A stretch of 64,000 nucleotides of DNA from Dyella sp. C9 (GCF_003332825.1 NZ_QIRF01000014.1:49597-113596); one strand, 5' to 3'. Positions 1 to 8,809 are shown, counted from the first letter of the stretch. Made by a program: numbers and translations. Notes: a model not told the origin generated them from the letters alone.

Positions 1-1
1 G

Positions 2-727
2 GCGCGGCTGGCCAGCCGGCAGACGCTGGGTGCGCGCTTCGACGACCTGCAGAAGGTGCTGGAGCTGGACACGCCGCCGCGACGCATCGAGTGCTTCGAC
101 ATCAGCCACACGCAAGGCGAACTGACCGTCGCTTCCTGTGTGGTGTTCGGCCAGGAAGGCCCCGAGAAATCGCATTACCGGCGCTTCAACATCGCCGGCA
201 TCACGCCGGGCGACGATTACGCCGCGATGCACCAGGCGCTGGTGCGCCGGTTCCGCAAGGTGGCCGAAGGCGAGGGTGCCCGGCCGGACGTGCTGTTGAT
301 CGACGGCGGCGGCGGCCAGGTTGCACAGGCGCTGGACGTCTTGAAGGAGCTGGGCATCAGCGGCATCCACGTGGTGGGCGTCGCCAAGGGTCCGGGGCGC
401 CGGGCCGGCGAGGAAACCCTGATCCTGGCCGATTCCGGCCGCGAACTGCATCCAGGTTCGGCCTCGCCGGCCCTGCACCTGGTAGCTGCCGTACGCGATG
501 AAGCCCACCGCTTCGCCATCAGCGGCCATCGCAAGCGCCGCGAGAAGGCACGTGAGCGCAGCGTGCTGGAAGACGTGCCGGGGATCGGCGCACGTCGCCG
601 TTCGGCCTTGCTCAAGGCCTTTGGTGGCCTGGGCGGCGTCGAGGCCGCCGGTGTCGAGGAATTGATGCAGGTCAAGGGCATTGATCGCGGACTGGCCGAA
701 CGCATTTATGCTGTGCTGCATGGCTAG
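2..727 (+). CDS. uvrC: UvrABC system protein C, C-terminal part (5' end outside window)
   Basis: Excinuclease subunit that makes both incisions around a UvrB-marked DNA lesion in nucleotide excision repair. The open frame runs in from the left edge, so the GIY-YIG and UvrB-binding parts are missing. What remains is the C-terminal RNase H-like endonuclease domain, with the hallmark RIECFDISHTQG segment holding a catalytic Asp and the LLIDGGGGQ motif, followed by a double helix-hairpin-helix (EDVPGIGARRRSALLKAF and VKGIDRGLAERIY) that binds DNA. It ends 121 bp before pgsA; uvrC-pgsA adjacency is common in gammaproteobacteria. Identification is firm. Confidence 0.97.
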   Translation, partial: ARLASRQTLGARFDDLQKVLELDTPPRRIECFDISHTQGELTVASCVVFGQEGPEKSHYRRFNIAGITPGDDYAAMHQALVRRFRKVAEGEGARPDVLLIDGGGGQVAQALDVLKELGISGIHVVGVAKGPGRRAGEETLILADSGRELHPGSASPALHLVAAVRDEAHRFAISGHRKRREKARERSVLEDVPGIGARRRSALLKAFGGLGGVEAAGVEELMQVKGIDRGLAERIYAVLHG

Positions 728-848
728 GCTGGCGGCCGTTGGGGTTCCCGCGCCGTCGTGCCAGCCCAGGCTCGAATGACGGGCGGCGAAGCACACCGTT
801 GCAAGACTCGCCCGTTATCCTGCTGACGTATCCATCCGGAAAGGTTTT

Positions 849-1457
849 ATGCACATCAACCTGCCAACCTGGCTCACCCTGTTCCGCGTATTGCTGTTGC
901 CGGTCATGGTGGTGGTCTTCTACTGGCAGTTTCCCGGGCACAACATCACCGCGGCCATCGTGTTCATGCTGGCGGCCATCACCGACTGGCTGGACGGATA
1001 CCTGGCGCGCCGGATGAATCTCACCTCGGCCTTCGGTGCCTTCCTCGACCCGGTGGCGGACAAGCTGATGGTCGCGGTGACGCTGTTCCTGCTGGTGGAA
1101 ACGCATCGCGGCGGCTGGCCCGGCATCCTGATGGCGGTGACCGCAGCCATCATCGTGGGCCGCGAAATCAGCGTGTCGGCCCTGCGCGAGTGGATGGCCG
1201 AGATCGGCATGCGTGCCACGGTGAAGGTGGCCTTTGTCGGCAAGCTCAAGACCGTCATGCAGATGGTGGCGCTGGTGGTGCTGATCGTTCAGCACGAAAA
1301 GAGCGCCGAAGCGCTGCGGCTGTACCACATCGGCGAGGCGCTGCTGGTGATCGCGGGCATCCTCACCATCTGGTCGGGCCTGTATTACCTGCGCGCGGCA
1401 TGGCCCAGCCTCAAGGGCGATGGCGCCGGTCGCATCCTGCCGCGCGACGAAGGCTGA
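849..1457 (+). CDS. pgsA: CDP-diacylglycerol--glycerol-3-phosphate 3-phosphatidyltransferase
   Basis: Integral inner-membrane enzyme making phosphatidylglycerophosphate from CDP-diacylglycerol and glycerol-3-phosphate, the committed step to phosphatidylglycerol and cardiolipin. The 202-residue protein has the usual family length. It carries the CDP-alcohol phosphotransferase signature D-x2-DG-x2-AR-x8-G-x3-D-x3-D at about residues 46-71, visible as DWLDGYLARR followed by GAFLDPVADK. Hydrophobic segments at about 10-30, 34-48, 77-90, 95-115 and 140-185 fit a polytopic protein. It follows uvrC and lies just upstream of the tRNA-Gly gene, the classic uvrC-pgsA-glyW layout. Confidence 0.96.
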   Translation: MHINLPTWLTLFRVLLLPVMVVVFYWQFPGHNITAAIVFMLAAITDWLDGYLARRMNLTSAFGAFLDPVADKLMVAVTLFLLVETHRGGWPGILMAVTAAIIVGREISVSALREWMAEIGMRATVKVAFVGKLKTVMQMVALVVLIVQHEKSAEALRLYHIGEALLVIAGILTIWSGLYYLRAAWPSLKGDGAGRILPRDEG

Positions 1458-1476
1458 ATTAATTTGTGACGGGTGC

Positions 1477-1504
1477 TTGACGATCGACGATAACCCATTA
1501 CAAT
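1477..1504 (+). promoter_or_regulatory. sigma-70 promoter of tRNA-Gly
   Basis: TTGACG (1477-1482) and TACAAT (1499-1504) are separated by 16 bp. The -10 box ends 13 nt before the mature tRNA 5' end, which suits a short leader. This is one of the best consensus matches in the window and gives the tRNA its own promoter besides any read-through from pgsA. Confidence 0.75.
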
Positions 1505-1517
1505 GCGCGACTCCGAT

Positions 1518-1593
<76 letters not shown>

Positions 1594-1626
1594 AATTAGA
1601 TGGATCGAAGCATCGCGATCCACCAG

Positions 1627-1654
1627 AAAAGCAGCCTTCGGGGCTGCTTTTTTT
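1627..1654 (+). terminator. Rho-independent terminator after tRNA-Gly
   Basis: A hairpin AGCAGCC-TTCG-GGGCTGCT with a stable UUCG-type tetraloop is followed by a run of seven or eight T. It sits 34 nt after the tRNA CCA end and should separate tRNA transcription from the downstream membrane-protein/sigma operon. Confidence 0.9.
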
Positions 1655-1746
1655 GTTGCCGCAAAGAAAGCGGTGGAAGCCATGTAAGGTTTTCGGCGCG
1701 CCAAGCGACTCTCCTGAAGAACCCGTTCACGAAAGGAGATCGTCCG

Positions 1747-2481
1747 ATGGCAGTCGTGTTCGAAAGTCCCGCGCTCGCCGTGCCTACGCGCAGAGTGGCT
1801 CTCTGGTGCATGGAAGGCCTGCGCATATGGCGGCGCTACCCGATGCGCCTATTTCTGCTCTGCCTAGCGCCGATGCTGCTCGAGACCTCGTTGCAGTTTG
1901 TCCCTCTGGTGGGCATGGCGTTGTCCAAGGTCTTTCCGTTGCTGCTGAGTTTTGGTGTTTTTCAGGGGCTGATGGCTGCGGAGGCGTCGGGCGTATTGCG
2001 ATGGAGCAGTCCGCTCAGTACCTGGCACCACGACTACCGCTGGCGCGCGCTGGGGTTGGCGTCGCTGTGCGGTCCTATGGTTTTTTGCGTGCAGCAACTG
2101 GCCGTGGCAACCGTCTACGGCTGGTCGGCGGTGGACGCCGTCTTGCTGGGCCATATGTCGGTGCATCCCGAGCTTGCCAACCATAGGTTCATTTGCCTGC
2201 TTATTTTGCCGGGCACCCCTGTCGCCATGCTGCTGGCGCTTGCCCCCATGTTCGTGATGTTCCGTGGCGCTACACCTTGGCGCGCCATGTGGAGCAGTGT
2301 GGGCATCTGGGTTCGATCGCCAGGAGCGTTCGTCGCCTATACGTTGATCCAGCTGTCGATCATGGCAGTCCTATTGCTGATTCCGCTGGGCATGCTGTTG
2401 CTGCTGCCCTTGCTGCCGTGGATAACCGCATGCTGGCTGGCAATGTGGAAGGACATCGACAACCGCGCCTGGGCGTCGTGA
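1747..2481 (+). CDS. polytopic membrane protein, BPSS1780-like (unknown function)
   Basis: A 244-residue hydrophobic protein with about six membrane segments. It opens with a soluble stretch and then EGLRIWRRYPMRLF, the kind of arginine-rich amphipathic entry seen in BPSS1780-family membrane proteins; that family assignment is tentative. I chose ATG 1747 because AAAGGAGAT lies 6 nt upstream; an earlier in-frame start near 1600 would read through the tRNA terminator. The stop lies 4 bp before the sigma-factor start, so it is probably co-transcribed with the next two genes. Its role is unknown; it could be a client or sensor of the sigma system. Confidence 0.8.
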   Translation: MAVVFESPALAVPTRRVALWCMEGLRIWRRYPMRLFLLCLAPMLLETSLQFVPLVGMALSKVFPLLLSFGVFQGLMAAEASGVLRWSSPLSTWHHDYRWRALGLASLCGPMVFCVQQLAVATVYGWSAVDAVLLGHMSVHPELANHRFICLLILPGTPVAMLLALAPMFVMFRGATPWRAMWSSVGIWVRSPGAFVAYTLIQLSIMAVLLLIPLGMLLLLPLLPWITACWLAMWKDIDNRAWAS

Positions 2482-2485
2482 TTCG

Positions 2486-2995
2486 ATGATGCGAGGCGAT
2501 GGACAGCACGGGGACTTCAATGACGTACTGCGCGAGCACGCGGGGCTGTTGTCCCGCATTGCCGCCAGCTACGAAGCGGACCTGGCATTGCGCGACGATC
2601 TTCTGCAGGACATGGCACTCGCGCTATGGCGAGCGCTGCCGGGATGGCGAGGGGATGCGCCACTGCGTGCCTTCGTCGCGCGCGTGGCGCACAACCGTGG
2701 CGCCACGCATGTGCTGGGTCAGATGCGTCGCCCGATGGGTAGTGCATTGAACGACGATTGGGTGGAGCCGCGTCACGGCCCCGAAGGACACGCGGAGCTC
2801 GAAGAACGTCGGATGCGCCTGCAGGACGCGGTGAGGTGCTTGCCGTTATCCCTGCGGCAGGCCGTGACGTTGGCTCTTGAAGGGTTCAGTCACGCCGAGA
2901 TTGCGGATGCGCTCGGCATCACGGCCAATAGCGTCGGGGTGCGACTCAACCGTGCGAAAAGTGCCTTGAAAACGGCGCTGGGAGAACAGGCATGA
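2486..2995 (+). CDS. ECF-type RNA polymerase sigma factor
   Basis: A 169-residue sigma-70 family protein containing only regions 2 and 4, as in extracytoplasmic-function factors. Region 2 (about 15-80) has the DDLLQDMALALWRALP segment matching the core-binding helix pattern D-LvQe-f-lW, and VARVAHNRG corresponds to the -10 recognition part. Region 4 (about 110-165) shows LPLSLRQAVTLALEGFSHAEIADALGI then a recognition helix VGVRLNRAKSAL. Its stop overlaps the next start as ATGA, so the downstream membrane protein is translationally coupled and is the natural anti-sigma candidate. Inducing signal unknown. Confidence 0.92.
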   Translation: MMRGDGQHGDFNDVLREHAGLLSRIAASYEADLALRDDLLQDMALALWRALPGWRGDAPLRAFVARVAHNRGATHVLGQMRRPMGSALNDDWVEPRHGPEGHAELEERRMRLQDAVRCLPLSLRQAVTLALEGFSHAEIADALGITANSVGVRLNRAKSALKTALGEQA

Positions 2996-3576
2996 GCGAG
3001 CAAGGCAACGACTGGTCCAAGTGGGGCGAGCTATGGCGCGAACAGCCGGAGGTGGATGTCGCGCGGCTGCAACGGATCGCGTCGAGAAAGCTATGGCGCA
3101 TGCGCATCCTGGTGGCGCTGGAAATAGTGGGCTCGATCGGTGCCTGCGTGCAGTGTGTGCGGCTGGCGACCCTGACATCGGGACGCTGGCAGCTGTGGAG
3201 CATAGCCACGCTGGCGTTCGTGCTTGCGCTTCAATGGCTGTACCTGCACGTGCGTCGCGGCACCTGGCGGGCCTCCAGTGGCGATGTCCAAAGCTTGTTG
3301 CGGCTAACGCTTCAGCGCGCCGCGGCTGGCATACGACTGGCGAATATCAACCTCTGGGGCACCCTGGCTTGGGTGGCCCTGAGTGTATTGGTCGGTCTAC
3401 CGGAGCTGGAGCCTGCGCGCTGGCAAGCCGACCCCAAGCTCAAGTCGCTGCTGGCGTTGCAATTGGTGATAAACGGGCCGCTGATCGTTGCGGTCATCGC
3501 GTTCTGCATCTGGTACATCAGGCGTCAGCGTGCGCGCATCACGCGAATCAAGGATCTGCTGGAGCCGGACGTCTAG
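2992..3576 (+). CDS. membrane protein coupled to the ECF sigma factor (putative anti-sigma)
   Basis: A 194-residue protein with a charged cytosolic N-terminus of about 35 residues, membrane segments at about 37-57, 65-83, 118-136 and 152-175, and a basic C-terminal tail rich in Arg and Lys. It starts inside the sigma-factor stop codon (ATGA), giving strong translational coupling. Coupling to an ECF gene and a cytosolic domain before the first membrane helix are typical of anti-sigma factors, but no HxxxCxxC ZAS zinc motif is present and I do not recognise a named family. Function is inferred from position only. Confidence 0.75.
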   Translation: MSEQGNDWSKWGELWREQPEVDVARLQRIASRKLWRMRILVALEIVGSIGACVQCVRLATLTSGRWQLWSIATLAFVLALQWLYLHVRRGTWRASSGDVQSLLRLTLQRAAAGIRLANINLWGTLAWVALSVLVGLPELEPARWQADPKLKSLLALQLVINGPLIVAVIAFCIWYIRRQRARITRIKDLLEPDV

Positions 3577-3627
3577 CTGGACTGGCCGGTGTACAGGGCT
3601 GTGTGAACCTGGACACCGGCTTCCCCG

Positions 3628-5040
3628 TCAGTGCGTGTGCCTGCGGTGCTCGATGGCCTGCTTGCGGTAGAACGGATAGCAGATCGCCAGCGCCACGAAC
3701 CAGAGCGGCGTGTAGATCAGGCCTTGCAGGGTGTCTTCCTTCTGGGCGAACACCCACAGTACGAAGGCGAAGAACGCCAGCACCAGCCAGCACATCGCCA
3801 CGCCGCCGGGCATCTTGAAGATCGAGCGCGCATGGCGATCCGGGTGCAGTTTCCGGTAGCGCATGTAGGCGATCATGATCAGCGACCACACGAAGATGAA
3901 GCAGATGCTGGAGATGGTGGTGACGATGGTGAAGACCTTCATGACGTCGCCTTCCTGGTAGAGCAGGAACACGCCGATGAACAGCAGCAGGCAGGAATAG
4001 GCCAGGCCGTTGGCCGGCACATTGTTGTTGCTGAGCCTGGCGAACGGGCGTGGGCCCAGCTTGCTGGCCGAGAGGCCGTAGAGCATGCGTCCGGTGGAAT
4101 AGATGCCGCTGTTGGCGGACGAGGTGGCCGAGGTGAGCACCACGAAGTTGATCAGGCTGGCCGCGATGGGAATGCCGATCAGCATGAACAGGTTGACGAA
4201 CGGGCTGCGGTCCGGCGCCACCTGGTTCCACGGCGTCACCGTCATGATCACCAGCAAGGCGAGCACGTAGAACACGATCACGCGGATCGGAATGGAGTTG
4301 ATCGCCTTGGGCAGCGTCTTTTCCGGGTCGCGCGCTTCGGCCGACGCGGTGCCCACCAGCTCGATGCCCACGAAGGCGAACACGGCGATCTGGAAGGCCG
4401 CCAGGAAGCCCGTGGCGCCATGCGGGAACCAGCCGCCGTTGGTCCATAGGTTCGATACCGCGGCCCTGGCACCCGAGGGCGAGGTGAAGCCGATGGCGAT
4501 CAGCACGGCGCCGACGGCGATCAGCGACACGATGGCGATGATCTTCACCAGCGCGAACCAGAATTCCAGCTCCCCGAACAGCTTCACCGTCAAAAGGTTG
4601 AGGCCGAGCAGCAGCAGGATGCACACCGAGCCGGGTAGCCACAGTGGCACGCCGGGCGCCCAGAACTGGATGTAGCCGGTGATGGCGGCCACGTCGGCGA
4701 TGCCGGTGACCACCCAGCAGAACCAGTAGGTCCACCCGGTGAAGAAGCCCGCGCAGGGACCCAGCAGGTCGTAGTTGAAGTCGACGAACGACTTGTAGTG
4801 CAGGTTGGACAGCAGCAGCTCGCCCATCGCGCGCATCATGAAGAACAGCACGCTGCCGATCACGGCATAGGCGAAGATCACCGAGGGTCCGGCCAGGCTG
4901 ATGGTCTTGCCGGAACCCATGAACAGGCCGGTGCCGATGGCGCCGCCGATGGCGATCAGCTGCAGGTGGCGGTTGCGCAGGTTTCGCTGCAGGTGATGGT
5001 CGGCGCCGGTGGGCGCGGCGGTCGGTTCGTGGTTCTGCAT
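3628..5040 (-). CDS. cycA: amino-acid permease, CycA type (D-Ala/D-Ser/Gly symporter)
   Basis: A proton-coupled inner-membrane transporter of the APC/AAT family. The 470-residue sequence has about 12 membrane helices. It begins with the family signature HLQRNLRNRHLQLIAIGGAI followed by GTGLFMGSGKTISLAGPS, the helix-1 substrate-binding segment. GTASAEARDPEKTLPKAI is the consensus amphipathic loop of AAT permeases. Overall similarity favours CycA (D-serine/D-alanine/glycine) over AroP or ProY, but substrate is not proven by sequence. ATG 5040 was chosen; an in-frame GTG at 5049 is the alternative. It is monocistronic, convergent with the sigma operon. Confidence 0.88.
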   Translation of the reverse strand: MQNHEPTAAPTGADHHLQRNLRNRHLQLIAIGGAIGTGLFMGSGKTISLAGPSVIFAYAVIGSVLFFMMRAMGELLLSNLHYKSFVDFNYDLLGPCAGFFTGWTYWFCWVVTGIADVAAITGYIQFWAPGVPLWLPGSVCILLLLGLNLLTVKLFGELEFWFALVKIIAIVSLIAVGAVLIAIGFTSPSGARAAVSNLWTNGGWFPHGATGFLAAFQIAVFAFVGIELVGTASAEARDPEKTLPKAINSIPIRVIVFYVLALLVIMTVTPWNQVAPDRSPFVNLFMLIGIPIAASLINFVVLTSATSSANSGIYSTGRMLYGLSASKLGPRPFARLSNNNVPANGLAYSCLLLFIGVFLLYQEGDVMKVFTIVTTISSICFIFVWSLIMIAYMRYRKLHPDRHARSIFKMPGGVAMCWLVLAFFAFVLWVFAQKEDTLQGLIYTPLWFVALAICYPFYRKQAIEHRRHTH

Positions 5041-5115
5041 CGGCGGCACGATCCTCGGGGCGGCTGGGCAATGCCCGTCATCCTAAAGGATTCCTGAAGG
5101 GGCGTGCCGGCGACG

Positions 5116-5838
5116 CTAGCTGGCGTCGTGGAAGATGATGCCCAGGGTGTGGCGCTGCCCGCTGCGCAACCGGCTCACGCCGTGGCGCATGGCAACCCGA
5201 TAGGGACCATGGTTGCCCTGGACCGGCCGCTGGTTCACCGCGAATACCACTGCATCCCCCTGTTGTAGTGGCACCACCTCCGGTCGCGACTGCATGCGCG
5301 GGCGCTGCTCGGTGAGCACGAATTCGCCGCCGCTGAAGTCGCGGCCCGGCTCGGATAGCAGGATCGCCACTTGCAGCGGAAACACGCGCTCGCCATAGAG
5401 ATCCTGGTGCAGGCAGTTGTAGTCGCCTTCGCGGTAGCGCAACAACAGGGGCGTGGGCCGGACCTGGCCGGCCGCGTGGCAGTCGGCGAGGAATTCCTCC
5501 AGTTGTGCCGGAAAGCGCATGTCCAGGCCCAACTGCTCCTGCCAGTGGTTGGCGATGGGCGCCAGCTTCGGATACAGCAACGAGCGCAGATGCGCGACCG
5601 GCTCGGGCAGGGGATAGGCGAAATACTTGTATTCACCGCTGCCGTAACCGTGGCGCGCCATCACCACGCGGCTGCGGAAAACGTCGTTGCGTGGGTACAG
5701 GGAGGCAACAGCCTTGCACGCGTCGGCGGTCAGCAGGCCGGGCAATACGGCGTTGCCAGCGGCGGCGAGTTGCGCGGTGACGCCCGTCCAGTCGAGCTGT
5801 TGCAGTCGTGTGTCCAGGGCGGAGAGCGTGCCGGTCAT
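5116..5838 (-). CDS. 2-oxoglutarate/Fe(II)-dependent oxygenase, prolyl-hydroxylase-like
   Basis: A 240-residue cytosolic enzyme of the P4H/2OG-FeII superfamily. The double-stranded beta-helix iron ligands are visible: HxD as H144-Q-D146 in CLHQDLYGE, distal His219 in MRHGVSR, and a 2-oxoglutarate-binding Arg229 about ten residues later in SGQRHTLGIIF. The segment FSGGEFVLTEQRPR is typical of bacterial prolyl-4-hydroxylase-like oxygenases. Substrate unknown; neighbours are unrelated, so no pathway can be assigned. ATG 5838 gives the expected family length. Confidence 0.88.
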   Translation of the reverse strand: MTGTLSALDTRLQQLDWTGVTAQLAAAGNAVLPGLLTADACKAVASLYPRNDVFRSRVVMARHGYGSGEYKYFAYPLPEPVAHLRSLLYPKLAPIANHWQEQLGLDMRFPAQLEEFLADCHAAGQVRPTPLLLRYREGDYNCLHQDLYGERVFPLQVAILLSEPGRDFSGGEFVLTEQRPRMQSRPEVVPLQQGDAVVFAVNQRPVQGNHGPYRVAMRHGVSRLRSGQRHTLGIIFHDAS

Positions 5839-5928
5839 TCGTGAACCCGTATCGTTGTTGTCGCCTCGCAGCTTAGTGGCGGGTGACGCGGATGCACTCC
5901 GGTTCTTGCACTCCCCATGGCCAGGGGC

Positions 5929-6927
5929 TCAGCCGGTCGCTGCCTGGCGCCAGCGTGCCGGCGTCGCGCCTTCCCATTGGCGGAATGCGCGATTGAAGGA
6001 GTTCAATTCCTCGAAGCCGAGCAGGAAGGCGATCTCCCCGGTATCCAGGTCGGTGGCGTCGAGCAGCCGCCGCGCGACATGGTGGCGTACCTGGTCCAGT
6101 ACCTGTTGATAGCTGGTGCCGGCGTCACCGAGCCGTCGCTGCAGCGTGCGCGAACTGAGGTGCAGGGCATCGGCCACCTGGGCCATGCGCAGGTGGCCGC
6201 CGCGCATGCCGCGCGCGAGCACGTTCCAGACCTTGTCGCGCAGTGGCGTCGCGGCGGTCTGTTCGCGCAGCGAATCCTCGAGTACGGGCAGCACGTGCGA
6301 CAGGTGGCCATCGTCGTGGGTGACAAACGGCAGCTCCAGGTCCGCACGCTGATAGACGATGCGGTCCTGTGGTGCATTGAAGCGCAGCTCGCAGCGGAAA
6401 TGCGCGGCCAGCAGCGTACCTTCGGCCGGGCGCCGGGTGAGCTCCAGTCGACGCAGATGCAGGCTGCGACCGGTACCTCGTTCGGCCAGCGCAAAGTTGG
6501 AGGCGAACATGGCGTCCACCAGCAGTCGCGGTGTATGGCCCTCGGCGAGCATCCAGCGCATAGACACGGCGGCCTCGTCGCGGCCGAGTTCGACCACCAC
6601 GTCTTCAGGGCAGGTGAGGCGCTTGTAGCGCGCCAGCTTCTCCAGCGCATCGCCGAGGTTGCCCGAATGCAGCGCCGCGGCCGTCACCATGTCGTAGACC
6701 TCGGTGCGCGTGCCGTCGCCCAGCCGCAGGCCAAGCGACGGATCGGTACAGATGGCCTCCACCGCATGCCAGAACGCGAAGAACTGCGCGGTGGTCACCA
6801 CTGGCCGCGCGACCGACATCAGCTCCAGCGACAGGCCCGCGTGGGTGAGCACGGCGGGCACGTCGAGGCCGAGCGCGGTCATCCGCGTGAAGGCGCCACG
6901 GCTGAGCGGGATCTGGTCGGCTCTCAT
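5929..6927 (-). CDS. AraC-family transcriptional regulator (OruR/arabinose-binding-N type)
   Basis: A 332-residue regulator. Residues about 20-205 form the N-terminal effector domain common to OruR/ArgR-like AraC members, and the last 100 residues hold two helix-turn-helix motifs (MAQVADALHLSSRTLQRRL and TGEIAFLLGFEELNSFNRAF) ending in the family signature FRQWEGATPARWR. I use ATG 6927 (MRADQIPL) because residues upstream are the antisense reading of the neighbouring SDR gene. It lies 25 bp downstream of the SDR gene on the same strand, so the pair is probably one transcript and the regulator may control it. Confidence 0.9.
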   Translation of the reverse strand: MRADQIPLSRGAFTRMTALGLDVPAVLTHAGLSLELMSVARPVVTTAQFFAFWHAVEAICTDPSLGLRLGDGTRTEVYDMVTAAALHSGNLGDALEKLARYKRLTCPEDVVVELGRDEAAVSMRWMLAEGHTPRLLVDAMFASNFALAERGTGRSLHLRRLELTRRPAEGTLLAAHFRCELRFNAPQDRIVYQRADLELPFVTHDDGHLSHVLPVLEDSLREQTAATPLRDKVWNVLARGMRGGHLRMAQVADALHLSSRTLQRRLGDAGTSYQQVLDQVRHHVARRLLDATDLDTGEIAFLLGFEELNSFNRAFRQWEGATPARWRQAATG

Positions 6928-6952
6928 CGTCGGTTGGTCGGGGTGATTGGAG

Positions 6953-7837
6953 TCAGAGTACCGAGCGCACCATCCGATCGCGTGCCTCGGCCGCCTCCGG
7001 TGACAGCTCGAAGTCGGTGGAGAGGCTGAGCGTACGCCACTTGGCGTCTTCCGCGGCCATCTTGGCGGCCTGCTGTTCGGCCAGGAACACCGCATCCGAA
7101 CCCAGCAGCAGGCGCAGTGGAGGCTGCGGCTCGCGGGCAATGGTGAGGATGGCCTGCGCGGCCTTCGCGGGGTCACCGGTTTCGCGGCCCACATGGCTCT
7201 GGCGCATGGTGAGCATGGGCGCGAGCACGGCGGTGTACTCCGAATCGACCTTGGGCTCGAACACCGTCATGGACGGGCCACCCCAGTCGGTGCGGAAACC
7301 ACCCGGCTCGATCAGGGTCACATGGATGCCGAAGCCCGCCACTTCCTTGGCCAGCACCTCGGAGAAGCCTTCCACCGCCCACTTGGCGGCCTGGTATGCA
7401 CCGAGGCCCGGCACGCCGATGCGGCCGCCGATCGAGGAGAACTGGATGATGTGGCCGCTGCGCTGGCGGCGCAGCACGGGCAGGGCGGCACGAGTGACGT
7501 TCACCGTACCGAACAGGTTGGTTTCCATCTGGGCGCGGAAGTCGGCGTCGCTGCCTTCCTCGATGGTCGCGAGGTTGCCGTAACCTGCATTGTTGACCAC
7601 CACGTCGAGGCGGCCAAATGCATCGACGGCAGCTTGTACGGCCGCACGCGCCGCGGCGGCATCGGTGACGTCGAGGGCGACAGCCCGTACCTGGTCGCCG
7701 TAGCGCTCCACCAGCGGGGCCAGTTGGGCCGGCTGGCGCGCGGTGGCAATCAGGCGGTGGCCGGCTTCAAGCACGGCTTCAGCCAGTGCCTTGCCGAAAC
7801 CACGAGAACTACCGGTGATAAGCCAGACCTGGGACAT
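6953..7837 (-). CDS. short-chain dehydrogenase/reductase (oxidoreductase)
   Basis: Classical NAD(P)-dependent SDR of 294 residues. Seen in order: cofactor motif TGSSRGFG (8-15), NNAG (82-85), catalytic Ser134 in FSSIGGR, and YxxxK as Y148-QAA-K152. The 140-residue C-terminal part resembles SDRs annotated as oxidoreductases or short-chain dehydrogenases of unknown substrate. ATG 7837 is preceded by AGGAGA 8 nt upstream. It heads a two-gene unit with the downstream AraC regulator. Confidence 0.92.
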   Translation of the reverse strand: MSQVWLITGSSRGFGKALAEAVLEAGHRLIATARQPAQLAPLVERYGDQVRAVALDVTDAAAARAAVQAAVDAFGRLDVVVNNAGYGNLATIEEGSDADFRAQMETNLFGTVNVTRAALPVLRRQRSGHIIQFSSIGGRIGVPGLGAYQAAKWAVEGFSEVLAKEVAGFGIHVTLIEPGGFRTDWGGPSMTVFEPKVDSEYTAVLAPMLTMRQSHVGRETGDPAKAAQAILTIAREPQPPLRLLLGSDAVFLAEQQAAKMAAEDAKWRTLSLSTDFELSPEAAEARDRMVRSVL

Positions 7838-7928
7838 GGGAGATCTCCTGCAAGGGGCGTTGGGGTACGCCAACCTTAGGAGTCGGGCCGGGATCTCCGG
7901 TAATCCGATTGCGCCAAAGTAGGGCGCC

Positions 7929-8468
7929 TTACCAGACCAGGTCGTCGGGCACCTGGAACTGGGCGTAGTAGGCGTCGTCCTCGCTCTGCGGCTGGGCTTC
8001 ACTGGACTGGCCGTGGTCGAGCACGATCGCCGAGGCATCGCGTTCGCGCACCTTCTCGGCAGCGGCGCGGGGCAACAGTTCGAAGCCGTCGCCGGCGCGC
8101 ACGACCACCAGTACCCCCTTGGCCAGCTGAGCCCGCAGGATCTCGTTGACCAGCACGCTGTGGATCTTGTCGCCGACGCTGAAGCGGTAGCTGATCTCGC
8201 CCTCGCGCTTGACCTTGTTGGCGTCCACGATCTGGCGGACCTGCGCGGCCAGTTCGCGTGCGTGGGCCTGCGCGTTGCGCTCGGCGGCCAGCATGCGATC
8301 GCGCTCGGCGCGCTCGGCCTGCAGGCGCTGGGTATCCACCTTGTCCGCTTCGACCTGCGCCGGGGCCTTGCCCTGGCGCTGCTTGGCCTGTTCGCGGGCG
8401 ATCTGGTCGACCTTGCCCTTCTTGGCCAGGCCGGCCTTGAGTAGCTGTTCCTGCAGGGGGTTACGCAT
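7929..8468 (-). CDS. DUF2058 family protein (YaiL-like)
   Basis: A 179-residue, highly charged soluble protein. It opens MRNPLQEQLLKAGLAKKGKV, the conserved N-terminus of the DUF2058 family (E. coli YaiL), followed by a long Lys/Gln/Arg-rich coiled-coil-like helix (about 20-75) and a small globular domain ending in PDDLVW. The family has been linked to nucleoprotein/ribosome-type functions only loosely, so no activity is assigned. ATG 8468 fits the family start; further upstream codons run through repeat DNA. Confidence 0.85.
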   Translation of the reverse strand: MRNPLQEQLLKAGLAKKGKVDQIAREQAKQRQGKAPAQVEADKVDTQRLQAERAERDRMLAAERNAQAHARELAAQVRQIVDANKVKREGEISYRFSVGDKIHSVLVNEILRAQLAKGVLVVVRAGDGFELLPRAAAEKVRERDASAIVLDHGQSSEAQPQSEDDAYYAQFQVPDDLVW

Positions 8469-8569
8469 GCGTCCGCACTGTCGGGGTTGGAAGGACCCTT
8501 GATTGTAGCGCGGTGCGGCGTGCGCCTCGTGGTGGCGATCTGCGCGCGCATGGCGTGTCGGAAGTCGCA

Positions 8570-8678
8570 GGATCCCAGTGTTCGCTGGGATGACGGCCAG
8601 GGTGTTGCGTGGGTGGCTGGGGTGACGGGCCGTACAAGGCACTGGCTCGTCATTCCTGCGAAAGCAGGAATCCAGTGC
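8570..8678. repeat. inverted pair of REP-like palindromic units
   Basis: Unit 1 (8570-8595) reads GGATCCCAGTGTTCGCTGGG followed by ATGACG; unit 2 (8649-8678) starts CGTCATTCCTGCGAAAGCAG and ends GAATCCAGTG. They are opposite-strand versions of the same family, each itself a hairpin with a GAAA/TTCG-type loop. Related pairs occur at 10144-10225 and 25582-25693. Confidence 0.8.
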
Positions 8679-8776
8679 CTCCGAACGCCAGGCCATGAGT
8701 GTTTGCCAGGATGACCGACCGGTTATGCGCGGGCTTGTTGGGGGCCACATACAGGCCGCAGCTCTCCCATGCGGAT

Positions 8777-8809
8777 ATAAAAAACGGCGCCGTATCGCTA
8801 CGGCGCCGT
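8777..8809 (-). terminator. Rho-independent terminator of the fadN-fadA operon
   Basis: Perfect 10-bp stem ACGGCGCCGT (8784-8793 and 8800-8809) with loop ATCGCT. On the minus strand it is followed by TTTTTTAT. It lies 22 bp after the thiolase stop codon. Confidence 0.9.

Noticed and set aside
1600..1746. N-terminal extension of the BPSS1780-like membrane protein to 1600
   Set aside because: It would start inside the tRNA terminator and lacks a ribosome site; AAAGGAGAT precedes ATG 1747.
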